Shown one piece after another: positions 16,010 to 24,126 of a DNA stretch of 64,000 bases. A program made the translations under genes and the position numbers. Within the stretch, counting starts at the first letter, position 1. Each line of letters begins with the position of its first letter. A model generated the notes under the pieces. The model was not told the DNA's origin and made no database searches. It saw nothing but the letters and a program-made list of their open reading frames with translations. Source of the stretch: Pseudolactococcus chungangensis CAU 28 = DSM 22330 (GTDB lineage Bacteria > Bacillota > Bacilli > Lactobacillales > Streptococcaceae); the NCBI RefSeq assembly GCF_002441885.1, contig NZ_JXJT01000007.1, positions 35,698-99,697 of the forward strand, written 5' to 3'.

Positions 16010-16827
16010 TCTAAATTTATTAAGGATAATGATGAACTAGCTAAATCTGCCATGCAAAAGTTTAACTTAAAGACCGATGATTTAAAAGTTAGTGCTGCTG
16101 ATGACACGAGCGGTTATTCTTCAATAGTTAATACTTATTTGTCAAGTATCAAAATATCTGGAAAAACAATGACTGATGGTAAAAATTCTGGATTTGATAG
16201 GAATGTATCACTAGCAGGACAAGATATACCATTAGAAGTTGTAAGTAAAGATACACATGCATACATCAAACTTGAACCGTTAAAACCAATACTTGATTTA
16301 TATCTCCAGACTACTAGTGCTGGCGATGCCAGTGTGGCAGTGGACGGGGCAAAAATTAAAGGGAAGTATGTGGATGCTAATGCTATTTATGAAGAAAATG
16401 CATCAAAGCTTGTGGCTGTTGCAAGTTTAGCTTCGGAAGATGCTAAAAAAGCTATGGGAAAGGCTCATCAACCTTTAGATAAAAATAATTTTACTCAAGA
16501 TGGTTCAGCCATTACGATGACACTATCTGGAGAACAGTTAGCAAAATTTATCGAAAAACATCTTTCTGAGCTACCTGAAAAATCAAGAAAATCATATGAA
16601 ACACTTTTAGATGAAAAAGATTTGGCAAAGAATATAGCAAAACTAATTAAGGTAATGACCGTCCTGATAGATTGCAAGAAAAAACATCAAATCTTGTCAT
16701 AGAGTTTACTGGAAAAGAAACAAAAGACTATGGTTTAAGTGGTAAACTGTCTATTGAAAGTTCTTATTCCGATGAAAAAGTATCGATTAAAATATACCAT
16801 CTCAATCCAATCTTATTCAGACGATGA
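16010..16827 (+). pseudogene. decayed secreted/lipoprotein-like gene fragment
   Basis: The open frame starts after a stop at 16007 without promoter, RBS or signal peptide and runs through KFNLKTDDLKVSAADDTSG to an out-of-frame tail near 16650. Shifting one base there (after the ATTAA at 16646-16650) restores a sensible continuation GNDRPDRLQEKTSNLVIEFT and GKLSIESSYSDEKVSIKIYH until a stop at 16827. So both the N terminus and the frame are lost. Composition (many Lys, Ser, Thr, Asp; no Cys) is that of an extracytoplasmic domain. Family not recognised. Confidence 0.7.
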
Positions 16828-16892
16828 GTGACTTGTTGCGGTTGATTTAGGTAATTCCTCAAGTTAATTAATGTTAATGAAATAGTCATCAT

Positions 16893-16948
16893 AAAAAACA
16901 AAGACCACCGCCTATATCCAGTAGGCGGTGATCTTTGGGAGTTTTTTT
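16893..16948. terminator. strong bidirectional terminator
   Basis: Arms 16900-16914 and 16922-16936 (AAAGACCACCGCCTA / TAGGCGGTGATCTTT) with one mismatch. On the minus strand it is followed directly by GTTTTTT; on the plus strand a T7 run lies 5 bases farther on. Confidence 0.9.
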
Positions 16949-16970
16949 ATGAAAAAATTTTTTAGGAAGG
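16893..16970 (-). ncRNA. candidate CiaR-dependent small RNA (csRNA-like)
   Basis: A CiaR-type promoter at 16976-17008 on the minus strand is followed by about 78 nt of non-coding sequence ending in a 15-bp terminator hairpin and a U6 run. This is the size and architecture of streptococcal csRNAs. The 5' part contains CCTTCC and CTCCC, complementary to Shine-Dalgarno sequences, and TTTTTTCAT, complementary to ATGAAAAAA starts, the pairing logic known for csRNAs. Expression and targets are inferred. Confidence 0.7.
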
Positions 16971-16975
16971 ACTTT

Positions 16976-17008
16976 AGTATAATGCATCTTCCTTAAAGTA
17001 AACTTAAA
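16976..17008 (-). promoter_or_regulatory. CiaR box and promoter
   Basis: Minus strand TTTAAG (17008-17003), 5 bases, TTTAAG (16997-16992), 10 bases, TATACT (16981-16976). Spacing between repeats and to the -10 equals that of CiaR-activated promoters in Streptococcus pneumoniae. CiaR is encoded at 58605 in this window. Confidence 0.8.
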
Positions 17009-17155
17009 TCATTTGTGTTAAAATAAAAGTAAGATCACGTTGAAATACGAAAGCCTTTGAGCGTCAGAATTTCGCGAATGTCCCGCTTGGACGCAGCATA
17101 GCGTAGGTCAAGTTTCAAGATTTTTACAAAGTAAAAATCGCAGAAAGGAAATAAT

Positions 17156-17914
17156 ATGAAATTAACAGCTTTGGGTGTTTGGGGTGGCTTCCCTTATCAG
17201 GATGCTGGCACAACCTCTTATTTATTAACTAGTAATTCTGGATTCAATCTCATGATTGACGCTGGCAGTCGTGCTGTGACAGAGTTAGAGCATGAGGTAT
17301 CACCACTCTATATTGATGCAGTGATTGTCAGCCACTACCATCAGGATCATATCGCAGATCTTGGCGTTCTGCGCCAGTATCGTCAGCTTTGGCCAAAAAC
17401 AGATCCCGATTGGGATAGCGCAATCCTCAAAATCTACGGGCATAACGAAGACAGGCACGAATTTCAAAAATTGACACTTGATGGGGTCTCTGAGGGAATT
17501 GCTTATGATGTCAATGGCGTACAAAAAATCGGGCCATTCGATATTACCTTTACGAAAACCGTGCACCCCATTACCTGTTATGCCATGAGAATTACAGAGC
17601 GTAAAACCGGTCAGACCCTCGTTTTCACAGGCGATACAGGTTGGTTCAATGGTCTAGTTGACTTTTCAAAGGACGCTGATATGTTACTAGCGGATGTTTA
17701 TTTTTTCTCAGACAAATCGAATATGCCTAACCATTTATCAAGCGTAGAGGCAGGACGTATCGCGCGCGAGGCAAACGTAAAAAAATTAGTGCTCACACAT
17801 TTACCACAGTTTGGCGATTTGGCTCAATTGAGACAAGAAGCAGCTGATGAGGCGCGAGGTGTGCCGACTGAACTTGCCACGCCACATAAGACATGGGATT
17901 TTAATACATTTTGA
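17156..17914 (+). CDS. MBL-fold metallo-hydrolase (YhfI-like)
   Basis: 252-residue cytosolic metallo-beta-lactamase-fold hydrolase of the RNase Z-like side of the family. The metal motif is SHYHQDHIADLG (about residues 59-70), with further ligands at HPITCYAMRI, FTGDTGWF and THLPQF. The substrate is unknown; close homologues next to tadA in lactic acid bacteria are annotated only as MBL-fold proteins. RBS AAAGGAAAT. The stop overlaps the TTG start of tadA. The leader (17105-17150) contains a hairpin and resembles the leader of the EbsA gene. Confidence 0.85.
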   Translation: MKLTALGVWGGFPYQDAGTTSYLLTSNSGFNLMIDAGSRAVTELEHEVSPLYIDAVIVSHYHQDHIADLGVLRQYRQLWPKTDPDWDSAILKIYGHNEDRHEFQKLTLDGVSEGIAYDVNGVQKIGPFDITFTKTVHPITCYAMRITERKTGQTLVFTGDTGWFNGLVDFSKDADMLLADVYFFSDKSNMPNHLSSVEAGRIAREANVKKLVLTHLPQFGDLAQLRQEAADEARGVPTELATPHKTWDFNTF

Positions 17915-18381
17915 TTGATTTTACACAAAAAGAAAAAGAATATTTTATGGGTCAGGCTTTGATGGAGGCGCAAAAAGCAGCGGCTCATGAAGATGTACCA
18001 ATCGGTGCCGTCATTGTCAAAGATGGTGAGATTATTGCGCGGTCCTATAATGCGCGTGAGCTGCATCAAAAAGCAACTCACCATGCTGAAATTTGTGCCA
18101 TTGATAGGGCGAATGAGGTTGTCGGTAATTGGCGTCTACTTGATTGCGCTTTATTTGTCACGATTGAGCCTTGTGTCATGTGTTCGGGGGCGATTTCTCT
18201 TGCTAGATTATCACAGGTTTATTTCGGCGCTACCAACCCTAAATTTGGTGGAGCTGTATCCCTTTACCAAATTCTAGAAGATACGCGGCTTAATCACCGC
18301 CTCCATGTTGAATCAGGCATTTTGGAAGAAGAATGTGCGCAAATGATGCAAATTTTTTTTAAAAATCGTCGCAAAAAATAA
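17911..18381 (+). CDS. tadA: tRNA(Arg) adenosine-34 deaminase TadA
   Basis: Converts wobble A34 to inosine in tRNA-Arg(ACG). Zinc-deaminase motifs are HHAEICAIDRAN (His and catalytic Glu, about residues 55-66) and PCVMCSGAI (two Cys, about 86-94). The N-terminal extension IDFTQKEKEYFMGQALMEA matches the family, so the TTG at 17911, overlapping the upstream stop by three bases, is preferred to the ATG at 17947. Length 156 residues is normal. The SRP RNA gene follows directly. Confidence 0.94.
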   Translation: MIDFTQKEKEYFMGQALMEAQKAAAHEDVPIGAVIVKDGEIIARSYNARELHQKATHHAEICAIDRANEVVGNWRLLDCALFVTIEPCVMCSGAISLARLSQVYFGATNPKFGGAVSLYQILEDTRLNHRLHVESGILEEECAQMMQIFFKNRRKK

Positions 18382-18401
18382 ATTTTATGATATAATAAGA
18401 A

Positions 18402-18480
18402 GTGAGGCAATAGTAATTCTATGAAGTGGGTCAGGTGCGGAAGCAAGCAGCCCTAAGTAGGGTTCCTATGTGCCTTATTT
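18402..18480 (+). ncRNA. ffs: small bacterial SRP RNA (4.5S-type)
   Basis: The universal SRP domain-IV core is present: GGTCAGGTGCGGAAGCAAGC with the GGAA tetraloop and CAGCCCTAAGT on the other side, closed by GTGAGGCA/TGTGCCTTA arms. It forms the signal recognition particle with Ffh. A -10 TATAAT lies at 18391-18396. The T-rich tail after 18476 ends transcription. Position after tadA is the usual one in streptococci. Confidence 0.95.
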
Positions 18481-18521
18481 TTTTTAGATTAATTTAGCAT
18501 GAAAATAAAGAAAGGTAGTTG

Positions 18522-19061
18522 ATGTTTTATCAAACAACATATTCATCACCAGTAGGTCGCCTGACCTTAGCAAGTGATGGCGAAAGTCTGACGGGTCTTT
18601 GGCTAGAAAATCAGAAATATTTCGCAGAAAACTTTCCAGAGACATGGAACTCAAATCATCACTTGTCGGTATTTAAGGCGACGAAAAAGTGGTTAGATGA
18701 TTATTTTGATGGAGAACAGCCAGCTATAACTGAGCTACCCTTAGCGCCAAAAGGCAGTGAGTTTAGGCAGGCAGTTTGGCGATTATTACAGGAAATACCA
18801 TACGGTCAAGTCATCACCTATGGTGAGATTGCTAAGAAAATCGCAGCAGAAATGGGCAGAGTCAGCATGTCGAGCCAAGCGGTAGGCGGTGCAGTCGGTC
18901 ATAATCCAATTTCAATCATCATCCCATGTCATCGTGTTGTCGGAAGTAATGGTAGCCTAACTGGCTATGCTGGGGGTCTCGCAAATAAAATCAAGCTCCT
19001 GACTTTAGAAACCGTTGAAATGACAGACTTGTACTTGCCGCAACATGGTACAGCACGCTAG
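18522..19061 (+). CDS. ogt: methylated-DNA-protein-cysteine methyltransferase
   Basis: Suicide repair enzyme that moves the methyl group from O6-methylguanine to its own cysteine. The active site is IPCHRVVGSNGSLTGYAGG, with Cys at about residue 143 of 179. The upstream helix-turn-helix FRQAVWRLLQEIPYGQVITY is also typical. ATG 18522 is preferred over the TTG one codon earlier because AAAGG lies 7 bases upstream. Confidence 0.95.
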   Translation: MFYQTTYSSPVGRLTLASDGESLTGLWLENQKYFAENFPETWNSNHHLSVFKATKKWLDDYFDGEQPAITELPLAPKGSEFRQAVWRLLQEIPYGQVITYGEIAKKIAAEMGRVSMSSQAVGGAVGHNPISIIIPCHRVVGSNGSLTGYAGGLANKIKLLTLETVEMTDLYLPQHGTAR

Positions 19062-19109
19062 TAAGGATTGCAATTATCATCAACAAAAGTAGAGCCTAAC
19101 GCTATGATA

Positions 19110-19227
19110 TTGATACTCGTTTAACCAAAAAGTAATACACTCACTTTCGACCATTTTTAATCACTTCATCGTTGATTAGTCTTGCCGTACACCTGTACGC
19201 CTTCGACTTTAGTTAAACGGGTATTAA
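19110..19227. repeat. small inverted-repeat element (MITE-like)
   Basis: Outer arms TTGATACTCGTTTAACCAAA (19110-19129) and its near reverse complement (19208-19227) match at 17 of 20 positions and enclose about 78 bp containing a perfect CGTACA/TGTACG hairpin. No coding capacity. The rest of the 19062-19464 gap holds two further A/T-rich hairpins (GTAGCTTT/AAAGCTAC and CTCAAAAA/TTTTTGAG) and a terminator. Confidence 0.5.
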
Positions 19228-19378
19228 CAGATCAGAAAACTAAAAATGAAAACACTTTAGGAAGATTTTCGCTATATTGTTGTAGTTCGTAGCTTTCGCG
19301 GCTCATGAAAAAGCTACAGCATCGGTCATCTCAAAAATTGTATGCTTTTTTTGAGGGACTTGAGCATCACTTAAAAAG

Positions 19379-19427
19379 AACCCACAGAAAATTAACGGTT
19401 GACACCAACGAATTTTCTGTGGGTTTT
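19379..19427. terminator. bidirectional terminator between ogt and DUF1694 gene
   Basis: 15-bp perfect stem AACCCACAGAAAATT / AATTTTCTGTGGGTT with a 17-nt loop and short T runs. The neighbouring genes converge here. Confidence 0.85.
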
Positions 19428-19464
19428 AGGTTTCTGTATAATTATCAGTTTTGATTTGAGGCGT

Positions 19465-19914
19465 CTAACCAAAAAGTTTTGAGAAAAAACTTTTCTTCTT
19501 TGTTGGTTGATCTGGTACAGGGTTAGATAAAAGATCAGGAAAAACATCTCGCAACTCAATCATATCACGATTAACGGCATGGTCTGTATGGATGACGACA
19601 CCGTATTGATCAGATGCGGGTTCAATTAAAATCTGTCCCTCAAAATGATGCTCAACGGCTAATTTTAAGTAATAGCCAGTTAAATCATCTGGTAACTCTC
19701 CACATATTTTGACAAAAATTGGCTGATCTGCCAGATCAAAATGGCTTAAAATTTGATTAAAAGATGTCTTGACTAAAGGTGTTTTAGCATCATCAAAAGT
19801 GATAGCAAGAAAAATACGCTCACGAAAAGTATTGAGATACAATTTTTGTTCATCGGGATTTAGTCGATATTCACCGCTTGAGGCGCGATCAAGCCTATTT
19901 TCTAAATTCGTCAT
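19465..19914 (-). CDS. YueI family (DUF1694) protein
   Basis: 149-residue soluble protein of the DUF1694/YueI type, known from Bacillus and lactic acid bacteria and without assigned function. Visible: RTFRERIFLAITFDD-like core (LNTFRERIFLAITFDDAKT), then LAVEHHFEGQILIEP, and a basic C-terminal tail KKKSFFSKLFG. Monocistronic, with a leaderless promoter and no Shine-Dalgarno. Confidence 0.8.
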   Translation of the reverse strand: MTNLENRLDRASSGEYRLNPDEQKLYLNTFRERIFLAITFDDAKTPLVKTSFNQILSHFDLADQPIFVKICGELPDDLTGYYLKLAVEHHFEGQILIEPASDQYGVVIHTDHAVNRDMIELRDVFPDLLSNPVPDQPTKKKSFFSKLFG

Positions 19915-19920
19915 ACTGTT

Positions 19921-19929
19921 ATTTTACCA
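19921..19929 (-). promoter_or_regulatory. leaderless extended -10 promoter of DUF1694 gene
   Basis: Minus strand TGGTAAAAT, six bases (AACAGT), then ATG at 19914. Confidence 0.75.
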
Positions 19930-20088
19930 TAAATAAACCGTTTTCATCAAAGAAAATATATTGCTATCACTTACAAGGATATTTGTACCCGCTATCAAAA
20001 TCAAAGGTTGCCAAGGTTTACCTTCTTATCCCCACTTAAATTAGCTATGATTCGAAGTCTATAAGTAAAAAAACAAATAGACCAATCA

Positions 20089-20127
20089 CAGCATCTACTG
20101 AGTCTGCGAGAAGATGCTGTATTTTTT
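20089..20127 (+). terminator. orphan terminator
   Basis: CAGCATCT / AGATGCTG stem with a 15-nt loop followed by TATTTTTT. No gene precedes it on the plus strand; the 385-base gap 19915-20299 otherwise holds only the two flanking promoters. It could end an unannotated short transcript. Confidence 0.6.
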
Positions 20128-20263
20128 CATATGCTTATTAAGAATATAATCTTCTATTTTAAATTGTTACATAACACGATAAAAGCATGATTGACAGGTT
20201 TTTAATCAAAAATTATTAAATTTTATAATCCGTTAGTGTTAAAAATCAGGTTTATATTTTTTA

Positions 20264-20293
20264 TTGCAGTTCATTGCGGTAAAATGTTATAAT
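20264..20293 (+). promoter_or_regulatory. leaderless promoter of GNAT-SpxR-like operon
   Basis: TTGCAG (20264-20269), 18-bp spacer ending TGT, TATAAT (20288-20293), six bases (ACAGTT), ATG at 20300. Confidence 0.78.
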
Positions 20294-20299
20294 ACAGTT

Positions 20300-20851
20300 A
20301 TGACTATCTACGAGAAATTGGCAACTTTCAACATCATCGAAACGTCACGGATGATTTTGCGCCCGATAGCGATGACGGATGCGAAAGATATGTTTGACTA
20401 CGCTAGTAAACCAGAAAATGTGATTTACGTTTTTCCTGCACACCATAATTTAGCAGAGACACGCTTAATCATTGCGACTTTATTTATGAAAGAACCCTTG
20501 GGAAAATGGGCGATAGAGTTGAAGGATGAGTCTGTTATGATTGGCACGATTACCTTTGTAAAAATAGATGAAAAAGCTAGAACTGTCGAAATTGGTTATA
20601 CACTGAATAAGCGATATTGGGGTCAGGGGTTAATGACAGAGGCTGTTCGAACCTTAGCTGAAATCGGACTGACTGAGTTTGGTTTGCGTCACTTGGATAT
20701 TGTCGTTGATACAGAAAATATCGGCTCGTGCAAGGTCGCAGAAAAGTCAGGCTTTATTTTACAAGAAAGCTACAAAGGACTTGACCCCTATACCAAAATT
20801 GTGAGAAATTTCAAACGCTTTAGAAAGGTTCATCAGGTGAAATATGAGTAA
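20300..20851 (+). CDS. RimJ/RimL-type GNAT acetyltransferase
   Basis: 183 residues in the ribosomal-protein-alanine acetyltransferase-like class. The N-terminal signature ETSRMILRPIAMTDAKDMF is diagnostic; acetyl-CoA motif A is LNKRYWGQGLMTEAVRTLAE and motif B is DTENIGSCKVAEKSGF. The target (ribosomal protein, antibiotic or small molecule) cannot be told. The reading frame opens further upstream, but the promoter lies there, so the ATG at 20300 is the start. Overlaps the next gene by 8 bases. Confidence 0.88.
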   Translation: MTIYEKLATFNIIETSRMILRPIAMTDAKDMFDYASKPENVIYVFPAHHNLAETRLIIATLFMKEPLGKWAIELKDESVMIGTITFVKIDEKARTVEIGYTLNKRYWGQGLMTEAVRTLAEIGLTEFGLRHLDIVVDTENIGSCKVAEKSGFILQESYKGLDPYTKIVRNFKRFRKVHQVKYE

Positions 20852-22127
20852 ACATCAAAAATTACTGGACTACATTGATGATTTGGAAATTGGCAAAAAG
20901 GTCAGTGTTCGTGGCCTTGCGACGCGATTAAAAGTTTCTGACGGTACAGCCTATCGTGCGATTAAGGAAGCTCAGGCACGTGGTCTTGTTTCAATTAATG
21001 ACCGCTCAGGCACAACAAGGATTGCGACTCAGGAACAGCGTGTGATTGAAACGCTGACTTTTGGTGAAATTGCCAAAATCTCAAGTGCTGAAGTCATGGC
21101 GGGGGAGTCAGGTTTGACTCAGGCTTTTAGCAAATTCGCGATTGCTGCCATGACTAAGGAGAATATCCTGAAATACTTGACGCATGGTGGTTTAGTCATT
21201 GTAGGTGACCGAACGGATATCCAACTCATTGCCCTGCATGAGGGAAATGCTGTTCTAATTACGGGGGGCGTTGACATTGAACCACAAGTGTTAGCCTATG
21301 CGAACGCTCACGATATACCAGTTCTTCGAACAGATTTTGACACGTTTACTGTTGCTAGCCGTATTAATCGGGCACTATCTAATGAATTAATCAAGAAGGA
21401 AATCACAACAGTAGCAGATGTTTATCAGAGCCAGGCACCGACCCTCTATGAGATTTCGACTGTTAAAGACTACCTAGATTTAGTCAAAAAAACCAATGGC
21501 TCTAGGTTTGCAGTCATCAACCAACATAAATTAGTTGTTGGTGTGGTGAGTATGCGAGATGTCACAGGTAAGAAGAATAGTACAACTATTGATAAGGTCA
21601 TGACTCGAAATCCTAAACTAGCCAAGTTTGACATGACAGTTGCATCAACTAGCCAAAAAATGATTTTTGATGGTTACGACATGATGCCAGTCATTAACAG
21701 TGATAGTACTTATGCAGGGATCATTAGTAAGTCAGATATGCTGCGTAGTATGCAGGAGTCTTCTGAGCAAAGTCAGTTTTCACACACGATGACTGACGAT
21801 GTGGCCCGCGCTGTAAAAGAAGTGCAATCCTATTACACCTTTACAGTAGAGCCATACATGATGAATAATGTTGGTAACATTGCCAATGGGATGATGGCTG
21901 AGATTATCAGTAATATCACCGATCGTGTCATGACCAAAACGAAAAATAAAAATATCATCATCGAGTCGATGAATATTTATTTTATGGGTGCTGTTGCCAT
22001 TGATGACGAACTGGAAGTTTACCCAAAAATTATCAGTGAATCAAGACTTGGTGCGACCATTGATTTTGAGGTGTATTTGGATTACCAGATTATCAGCAAG
22101 ATTTTAGTCACCCTTCAAATTAACTAG
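20844..22127 (+). CDS. CBS-hotdog transcriptional regulator, SpxR/YtoI-like
   Basis: 427 residues: N-terminal winged helix-turn-helix (LATRLKVSDGTAYRAIKEAQ, about 25-45), a DRTGG domain (about 75-190, VGDRTDIQLIALHEG), two CBS repeats (about 200-320, with VVGVVSMRDVT and YAGIISKSDMLR), and a C-terminal hotdog thioesterase-like domain (about 325-427). This order is that of B. subtilis YtoI and S. pneumoniae SpxR, the latter linked to oxidative stress control. CBS domains suggest adenine-nucleotide sensing. Neighbours as in streptococci: NrnA-like phosphatase directly follows. Confidence 0.88.
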   Translation: MSKHQKLLDYIDDLEIGKKVSVRGLATRLKVSDGTAYRAIKEAQARGLVSINDRSGTTRIATQEQRVIETLTFGEIAKISSAEVMAGESGLTQAFSKFAIAAMTKENILKYLTHGGLVIVGDRTDIQLIALHEGNAVLITGGVDIEPQVLAYANAHDIPVLRTDFDTFTVASRINRALSNELIKKEITTVADVYQSQAPTLYEISTVKDYLDLVKKTNGSRFAVINQHKLVVGVVSMRDVTGKKNSTTIDKVMTRNPKLAKFDMTVASTSQKMIFDGYDMMPVINSDSTYAGIISKSDMLRSMQESSEQSQFSHTMTDDVARAVKEVQSYYTFTVEPYMMNNVGNIANGMMAEIISNITDRVMTKTKNKNIIIESMNIYFMGAVAIDDELEVYPKIISESRLGATIDFEVYLDYQIISKILVTLQIN

Positions 22128-22140
22128 AAAAAGGACATAC

Positions 22141-23076
22141 ATGAACGATATACTAAATACAATCAGAGCTTATGACGAGATTGTGATTCACCGGCATAAA
22201 AATCCTGATCCAGATGCACTAGGGAGCCAATTAGGTCTGCGAGATATTTTGCGGATGAATTTTCCAGATAAAACAATCTCAGCTGTTGGGTTTGATGAAC
22301 CAAGTTTAGCTTTTATTGGCAAGATGGACCGGCTATCTGACGAAACTTTCAAAGGCAAACTTGTCATTGTGACAGATACGGCAAATACACCTCGTATTGA
22401 TGATGTGAGGTATCAAACAGGCGATTTTTTGATTAAAATCGATCATCATCCCAATGACGATGCTTACGGAGATTTATTAGCAGTTGATACGACAGCAAGT
22501 TCAGCATCAGAAATCATTGCGAATTTTGCCTTTGATCATGATTTACAGATTTCTGATGATGCAGCAAGAGTCTTATACGCGGGAATTGTTGGTGATACGG
22601 GACGTTTCCTTTATCCAGCAACGACACCTAAAACGCTTTACACAGCTGCAAAATTAGCAGAGCATACCTTTGATAGAGCAGGCCTCATGCGTGAAATGGA
22701 TTCTTTTGATATGAAAATCGCTAGACTCCAAGGCTATGTCTATGAAAATCTTGAGATTTCACCTGAAGGTGTGGCACGAATTTTTATCACACAAGAGCTC
22801 ATGCAAGCAAATGATGTCACAGATTCAGAAACCTCAGCCATTGTCTCAGCACCTGGGAAAATTAAAGAAATTCAAACTTGGGCAATTTTTGTCGAGCAAG
22901 CAGACGGTCATTTTCGTGTTAGAATGCGCTCAAAAGCTGCACCGATTAATGAAGTTGCCAAACGTCATGCTGGTGGTGGACATCCGCTTGCTAGTGGTGC
23001 CAATAGTTATTCACCACAAGAAAACGATGACATCTTCCAAGAATTAAGAAATAATTTAGTTGCTTTTCAGAAATAG
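22141..23076 (+). CDS. nrnA: DHH-DHHA1 phosphoesterase, NrnA-like (oligoribonuclease / pAp phosphatase)
   Basis: 311 residues. The DHH motifs bind Mn(II): HRHKNPDPDALGSQ (motif I, about residues 17-30), VTDTANTPR (motif II) and KIDHHPND (motif III, DHH). The DHHA1 domain carries the C-terminal GGGHPLASGA. The family degrades nanoRNAs and 3'-phosphoadenosine-5'-phosphate. RBS AAAAAGGAC before ATG, 13 bases after the SpxR-like gene, so cotranscribed. Confidence 0.9.
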   Translation: MNDILNTIRAYDEIVIHRHKNPDPDALGSQLGLRDILRMNFPDKTISAVGFDEPSLAFIGKMDRLSDETFKGKLVIVTDTANTPRIDDVRYQTGDFLIKIDHHPNDDAYGDLLAVDTTASSASEIIANFAFDHDLQISDDAARVLYAGIVGDTGRFLYPATTPKTLYTAAKLAEHTFDRAGLMREMDSFDMKIARLQGYVYENLEISPEGVARIFITQELMQANDVTDSETSAIVSAPGKIKEIQTWAIFVEQADGHFRVRMRSKAAPINEVAKRHAGGGHPLASGANSYSPQENDDIFQELRNNLVAFQK

Positions 23077-23085
23077 TGGTATAAT
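23077..23085 (+). promoter_or_regulatory. leaderless extended -10 promoter of HD-domain gene
   Basis: TGGTATAAT, six bases (GAATCT), ATG at 23092. It overlaps the end of nrnA. Confidence 0.75.
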
Positions 23086-23091
23086 GAATCT

Positions 23092-23601
23092 ATGAATAAA
23101 AAAGATTTTCCATGGCTTTACGATGCAGAGTACATGTCCTATGTCGGTGGGCTCTTAGAGACACCAGAAGTTCAAAAATTAAATGAGTTTACACATCATT
23201 ACATTTCAACACGCTTGCTCCATTCTTTGAATGTCAGCTATACGTCTTACAAAATTTCCAAAAAATTTGGTTGGAACAAAAAAGCAACGGCTCGTGCAGG
23301 ACTTTTACATGACCTCTTTTATTATGACTGGCGGGAAACGAAGTTTGTTGAAGGTAGTCATGCCTATGTACATCCAAGAATTGCTTACCAAAACGCTCAA
23401 AAATTGACGACGATTTCAAAATTAGAAAAAGATATCATTATCAAACATATGTGGGGTGCAACGATTGCACCACCACGTTATAAAGAAAGTTTTGTCGTGA
23501 CTTTTGTTGATGATTATGTGGCGATTAAGGAATGGACACAATTGATGAAGATGAAATGGAAACATCATAAACTGTTCAAGAAAGAAAAATTAAGTCAATG
23601 A
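23092..23601 (+). CDS. HD-domain metal-dependent phosphohydrolase
   Basis: 169 residues with an HD fold: LLHSLNVSYTSYKI supplies the first His, AGLLHDLFYYD supplies the HD pair (about residues 62-72), with later ligands in YVHPRIAYQNA and TFVDDYVAI. Such proteins act on nucleotides or signalling phosphates; the substrate is unknown. Predicted leaderless. The stop overlaps the next ATG (ATGA), so it is coupled to the hotdog gene. Confidence 0.85.
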   Translation: MNKKDFPWLYDAEYMSYVGGLLETPEVQKLNEFTHHYISTRLLHSLNVSYTSYKISKKFGWNKKATARAGLLHDLFYYDWRETKFVEGSHAYVHPRIAYQNAQKLTTISKLEKDIIIKHMWGATIAPPRYKESFVVTFVDDYVAIKEWTQLMKMKWKHHKLFKKEKLSQ

Positions 23602-24056
23602 AATTGCAAAATCAAGATATCAAAATAGGCAAAACGATTGATGAATTAGTGGAAGGTGAGACCTTTAGCCTGTCTGAGACGATAAAAAATAGAGAAATAT
23701 TACTCTATCTCGGTCTTACGAACGATGACAATCCACTCTATTCGCAGTATGATTATGTTAAGGAACTTGGTTTGACTAAACCAGTGGTACCGACTGCTTT
23801 GATTTTTGGCATCATTACTTCGACCATTAACAAACATTTACCAGGTCCTGGGAGCCATGTTGTGAATGTCAATCTCAATCTTATTGAAAAGATTTTTCGT
23901 AATGATTTGCTAAGTTTCAATTTTGAAATCATCAAAATTGATACTAACAAGGATTTGGTAACGATTAATATTGAGATCATGAGAGATGAAGAGCGCGTAG
24001 CGGATGCAATTGTTTTGGTGCAACCGCCATTAGAAGAGCTCTCGGATTCAGAGTAG
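23598..24056 (+). CDS. MaoC-like hotdog dehydratase-type protein
   Basis: 152 residues of the MaoC/R-hydratase hotdog type. The DDNPLYSQYDYVKELG stretch corresponds to the hydratase motif of the family (Asp and the His-to-Tyr region), followed by VPTALIFGIITSTINKHLPGPGS. In streptococci such small proteins sit in this neighbourhood without known function. The catalytic His of true hydratases is not obvious (Tyr in its place), so enzymatic activity is uncertain. Confidence 0.75.
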   Translation: MKLQNQDIKIGKTIDELVEGETFSLSETIKNREILLYLGLTNDDNPLYSQYDYVKELGLTKPVVPTALIFGIITSTINKHLPGPGSHVVNVNLNLIEKIFRNDLLSFNFEIIKIDTNKDLVTINIEIMRDEERVADAIVLVQPPLEELSDSE

Positions 24057-24126
24057 TCAAGCCTTATCATTAGCACTAAAATTAAGTTCCAAGTAGATAG
24101 AAAAATAGATATCAAAGGAGGACATG

